Assembly: GCA_022843845.1 (NCBI GenBank)
Contig: JALHMW010000005.1
Location: 124,001-188,000 of the forward strand
Reading direction: 5' to 3'
DNA: 64,000 nt
Source: Archangium sp.
GTDB taxonomy: Bacteria > Myxococcota > Myxococcia > Myxococcales > Myxococcaceae
Shown: piece by piece, positions 60,816 to 64,000 of the stretch
Layout: each line of letters starts with the position of its first letter
How positions within the stretch are numbered: the first letter of the stretch is position 1
Program-made: the position numbers and the translations under genes
The notes under the pieces: generated by a model
What the model was told of the DNA's origin: nothing
The model's input: the letters and a program-made list of their open reading frames with translations, nothing else
Databases searched by the model: none

Positions 60816-60866
60816 AGTGTACGGACCGCGCTCGACGAGGGTCAAGAAATCGCCCCGGCTGACCTG

Positions 60867-61622
60867 CTACAGCGATGTCTCACGCACACACTGGATCAGC
60901 GAGAGTTGCCGCCCCGTGCGCCCGTCTTCACGCCGATACGAGAAGAAGCGGGCGTCGCAGCGGGTGCAGTGTGGCAAGACGTCCACGTGGCTCTCCGGCA
61001 CGCCGGCGCGCGCGAGCGAGCGACCCACCGCCCACGAGAGATCGAGGTGCACCTTCGGCTTGCCGGCCTGGGGCCTCACCACGCCTTCTCCGAACACGGC
61101 GGCGAACCTCGCGGGCAGCTCGCCGTCGACCTCGAAGCAGCACGCCTGAATCGCGGGCCCGAGCGCGACGTGAAGCTGCGAGGCATCTGCGCCGTGCTCG
61201 ACCAGCCGCTCGATGGCGCGCAGCACGATCTCTCCAAGCACCCCACGCCAGCCCGCGTGCACCGCGGCCACCTGCCCCGTCTTCGGGTCTTCGATCAGAA
61301 TCGGAAGACAGTCGGCCGTCTTCACGCCGACGAGCAGGCCTCCATGACGGGTGAAGACGGCGTCGGCCTCGCCGAGCACGCCCTGCCCTGCTGCCGTCGC
61401 CTCGAGCACGGTGGTGCCATGCACCTGGTGAACGGTGACGAGCTGAGACGGCGTTGCCCGGAACTCGGCGGACAGCCGCTCGAGGTTCTTCGCGACCGCA
61501 GACGGCTCGTCGCCGACGGTGAGGGCAGTGTTGAGCGACGCGAACGGAGAGAGAGAGACGCCTCCCGCGCGGGTCGGGAACGCGTGCGGCGACGTGATCA
61601 GCTTCGAACGGATCAGCTCCAA
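60867..61622 (-). CDS. pgeF: peptidoglycan editing factor PgeF (YfiH family)
   Basis: 251 residues, TTG start. Catalytic residues are in place: His68 in VHQVHG, Cys105 in TADCLPILI and His122 in HAGWRGVLG. The family was once called laccase-like and now is known to remove misplaced amino acids from muropeptides, acting in the cytoplasm. It starts 51 bases before the CpoB-like gene on the same strand, which fits a cell-wall neighbourhood (CpoB-like, LysM). Confidence 0.93.
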   Translation of the reverse strand: MELIRSKLITSPHAFPTRAGGVSLSPFASLNTALTVGDEPSAVAKNLERLSAEFRATPSQLVTVHQVHGTTVLEATAAGQGVLGEADAVFTRHGGLLVGVKTADCLPILIEDPKTGQVAAVHAGWRGVLGEIVLRAIERLVEHGADASQLHVALGPAIQACCFEVDGELPARFAAVFGEGVVRPQAGKPKVHLDLSWAVGRSLARAGVPESHVDVLPHCTRCDARFFSYRREDGRTGRQLSLIQCVRETSL

Positions 61623-61742
61623 GGCGACGCACGGTATCCCACCTGCGGGCGGGTCTCATCTTGACGGCACGCACGAGAAGCGAGACAGCGAGCGGGTGAG
61701 AGTGAGCGCATTCACTCAGACGGCACTGGGGAGGCCGACCGC

Positions 61743-63677
61743 GTGAGGTCGATCGGACGAAAACTGTTCGCGGCGATCGCGCTCCCGACGGCGTTGGTGG
61801 CGCTGCTGGGCGTCGGGCTCGTCTGGCGGCAGACCGATCTCGCGGTGCGCGACGAGAGCCGGCGTCAGGCGCTCGGCCTCGCGGAGTTCATCGCCACCAG
61901 CTTCGGCACGGTCGAGCGCACGCCTCCAGGCACCACCGCCCGCGTCGCGCATCGCAGCGTCACCGCGATCGTGCGCAGCGACTGGTCGGGACTGAAGGTC
62001 GCGAGCGACATTCGCATCATCGACGGTGCGGGCACGGTGATGTGGTCGCGGCGCATCGAAGAAGAAGACAAGGCCTTCGCGGACGCCGAGCGCGTCAAGC
62101 TGGTGAAGGAGGGCCAGGCCGTGTTCGCGACGCCGTCGTTCCTCTGGCCGTGGGGGCGAGGTGGAGGCGGAGAGGTGCTCTACCCGCTGGGCGGCGTCTC
62201 GTGCGGAGGCTGTCACACGGGCGAGCTCACGCTGCGCACCGGCGTGTTGCAGCTCACGGTCGAGGAGCCGTCGCTGCGTCGGCAGGTCTCCGAGGTGTTC
62301 TCGAGCGCGATGTGGAGCGTCGTCGTCTTCACCGTCGTGCTCGCCGCGGCGGTGGCGCTCTCGTTGCGGCTGCTGCTCACCCAGAAGCTCAAGCGCCTGG
62401 CGAAGGTGATGCGCCGCGCCGAAGGCGGCGAGCTGGCGGTGCGGGCTCCAGACCTTGGCGCCGACGAGATCGGCTCGCTGGCGAAGTCCTTCAACTCGAT
62501 GTTGGGCAAGCTGACCGAGCTCAAGGTGACCGAGATCGACACCCAGCGCGATCTCGATCACGCGCGCGAGGAGCTGCAGCTCAAGACGCGCCTCGCGATG
62601 CGCGTGGACGAGCTCGAGGTGCTCTTCGAGATCGCCCGCACCATCGCCTCGACGCTCGACTTGAACGAGGTGCTCTCGCGCATCGCGTCGCTGCTCCCCA
62701 CGAGGCTGAAGGTCGATCGCTCGTCGGTGATGCTGCTCAATCAGGACGGCAAGCTCGAGGTGCTCAAGGCGTTCCCGCCGAACGAGGGCAGCGAGGGGCT
62801 GCAGTTCGAGGTGGGCGAGGGCATCGCCGGCCACGCGGCGAGCACGCGCAAGTCGGTCTACGTGGCCGATCTCGAGGTGGAGCAGCGCTTCAAGCTCCTC
62901 AACACGGCGCCCAAGCGCGGCTGCCTGCTCTCGATCCCCATGCTCCAGGGCTCGGAGCTGCTCGGCGTGCTGAACTTCGAGCGGCGCGAGAAGGCGAACT
63001 TCGATCGCGAAGAGATCGAGTACTTCACCGCCGTCGCCGATCAGGTGAGCATCGCGGTGCAGAACGCGCGGCTGCACGAGCAGACCGTCGCGCTGTCGAT
63101 CACCGACCCGCTCACGGGCATTCCGAACCGCCGGCACCTCTTCCAGCAGCTCGAGGCCGAGGTGAACCGCGCGCGGCGCTACGGGACGCCGATCTCGCTG
63201 GTGATGATCGACATCGATCACTTCAAGCACCTCAACGACTCGGCGGGACACCGGGCGGGCGACGTCGCGCTCAAGCAGGTGACGACGGCGCTGCGGCAGG
63301 TCGTCCGCAAGGTCGACACGCTCGCGCGCTACGGCGGCGAGGAGTTCGTCGTGCTGCTGCCCCAGGTGGACCGCGAGGAGGCGCTCGAGGTCGCCGAGAA
63401 GCTGCGCCGCGTGGTGGAGGAGACGACGTTCGAGCACGGCGCGGTGCAGCCGGGAGGTCGAGTCACGATCTCCGTGGGCGTCGCCACGCTCCCGACCGAC
63501 GCGACCGAGCAGGCGCGGCTCGTCGACGCGGCCGACTCGGCGCTCTACGCGAGCAAACGCGGCGGCAGAAACCGGGTCACCGGCTTCGCGCCGGGTATGG
63601 AGCAGCACCCCGGCCGCGAGCGCGGGCCGTTCGCGCAGCGCAAACGCACCGGTGAGATTCCTGCCGTGAAGGCCTGA
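61743..63677 (+). CDS. membrane diguanylate cyclase with periplasmic haem-c motif (TM-HAMP-GAF-GGDEF)
   Basis: 644 residues, GTG start with GGGGAGG 8 bases upstream. TM1 is 9-29, TM2 about 190-212. The periplasmic loop contains CGGCH (Cys154, Cys157, His158), a c-type haem attachment motif. HAMP (212-262), GAF (about 290-445), and a GGDEF domain (about 450-644) follow. The active-site loop is RYGGEEFVV (GGEEF 531-535), and RKVD (522-525) five residues before it is a classical RxxD inhibitory site. It should make c-di-GMP under haem-linked control, with product inhibition. The PilZ protein at 52111 is a possible receptor in the same window. Confidence 0.92.
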   Translation: MRSIGRKLFAAIALPTALVALLGVGLVWRQTDLAVRDESRRQALGLAEFIATSFGTVERTPPGTTARVAHRSVTAIVRSDWSGLKVASDIRIIDGAGTVMWSRRIEEEDKAFADAERVKLVKEGQAVFATPSFLWPWGRGGGGEVLYPLGGVSCGGCHTGELTLRTGVLQLTVEEPSLRRQVSEVFSSAMWSVVVFTVVLAAAVALSLRLLLTQKLKRLAKVMRRAEGGELAVRAPDLGADEIGSLAKSFNSMLGKLTELKVTEIDTQRDLDHAREELQLKTRLAMRVDELEVLFEIARTIASTLDLNEVLSRIASLLPTRLKVDRSSVMLLNQDGKLEVLKAFPPNEGSEGLQFEVGEGIAGHAASTRKSVYVADLEVEQRFKLLNTAPKRGCLLSIPMLQGSELLGVLNFERREKANFDREEIEYFTAVADQVSIAVQNARLHEQTVALSITDPLTGIPNRRHLFQQLEAEVNRARRYGTPISLVMIDIDHFKHLNDSAGHRAGDVALKQVTTALRQVVRKVDTLARYGGEEFVVLLPQVDREEALEVAEKLRRVVEETTFEHGAVQPGGRVTISVGVATLPTDATEQARLVDAADSALYASKRGGRNRVTGFAPGMEQHPGRERGPFAQRKRTGEIPAVKA

Positions 63678-63913
63678 GCGAACGCGGGAGCGTCGTCACA
63701 CCTCGAGTGCAGTCGGTGAGCTCCTCGTGGCAACCGTTCTCACCACCGGCGGAAGTGCGCACCAATCGTTCACTCCAGGCAGTGCTGAGCCCCCCACGAC
63801 GAGGCCGAGACCGCCCCACTCGCGAATGTCGTCTGGAGCCGCAGCCGACACGGAAAGCGGCTGTCACCACCGGCGCGGAAACCGCACCTCTCGTGACACT
63901 CGTTGCGGCGCCC

Positions 63914-64000
63914 TCACTGCACGCCGAGGCGCTCGGCAGGCGTCGACGGCTGGTACACGTCGTCTGGCTCGAGGCCGAGGCGGCGCAGCGTCTCGAAGTC
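63914..64000 (-). CDS. 3' end of an unidentified gene
   Basis: 28 residues before the stop at 63914 (LRRLGLEPDDVYQPSTPAER and LGVQ). The frame is open to the right edge. Third-position GC is high and the frame matches neighbouring codon use, so it is very likely real. Too little is visible for a function. Confidence 0.6.
   Translation of the reverse strand, partial: DFETLRRLGLEPDDVYQPSTPAERLGVQ

Noticed and set aside
63678-63913. CAGCCG/CGGCTG inverted repeat as a terminator after the diguanylate cyclase.
   Set aside because: Short stem, 10-base loop and no T-run, so not strong enough to call.

Overview
The window is high-GC (roughly two thirds G+C by eye) bacterial DNA with strong third-position GC bias. 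It is packed with myxobacterial hallmarks: a complete adventurous gliding motility (glt) cluster, a Ser/Thr kinase with an RDD membrane tail, a MYXO-CTERM-like sorting signal, many TPR proteins and Cys-rich lipoproteins. It most likely comes from a member of the Myxococcota related to Myxococcus/Archangium. I found no rRNA, tRNA, insertion sequence, phage or CRISPR array.

Positions 1-9,200: the 3' end of an ABC-2 permease coupled to a TetR regulator; two small minus-strand genes; a receiver/coiled-coil protein; a membrane-tethered Ser/Thr kinase; an acyltransferase-epimerase pair; and an odd membrane protein that looks like an SMC/RecN-type ATPase which has lost its P-loop. Positions 8,800-14,800 hold housekeeping genes (rplS, rplY, pth), a hybrid histidine kinase, and thiC under a TPP riboswitch. 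Positions 14,850-22,000 hold a histidine kinase/response regulator pair, a matrixin protease apparently fused to a second exported protein, two tandem MORN-like exported proteins and a Cys-rich lipoprotein.

Positions 22,000-48,100 (all minus strand, so transcribed from 48 kb towards 22 kb) carry the gliding motility core in the order gltD, gltE, two small gltF-like genes, gltG, an unknown gene, gltH, a TPR gene, the 4,086-codon gltI, gltJ and a small zinc-finger membrane protein. In Myxococcus xanthus these proteins build the envelope-spanning Agl-Glt focal-adhesion complex. GltG and GltJ are inner-membrane proteins with cytoplasmic FHA or zinc-ribbon/GYF domains and periplasmic TonB-like ends; GltD and GltE are periplasmic or lipoprotein TPR proteins; GltH is an outer-membrane barrel; GltI is a giant cytoplasmic TPR protein.

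Positions 48,100-52,050 carry a tightly coupled minus-strand operon of five exported proteins (LPP20-like, FlgT-N-like, PEGA lipoprotein, FecR-like, unknown), directly upstream of gltD. It is the best candidate here for an undescribed envelope system. Positions 52,100-64,000 carry a PilZ protein with an intact c-di-GMP motif, an M3-like metallopeptidase, a LytM endopeptidase, a PP2C phosphatase, recN, a LysM protein with a CpoB-like TPR lipoprotein, pgeF, and a membrane diguanylate cyclase with a periplasmic c-type haem motif. The start of one more minus-strand gene lies outside the right edge.
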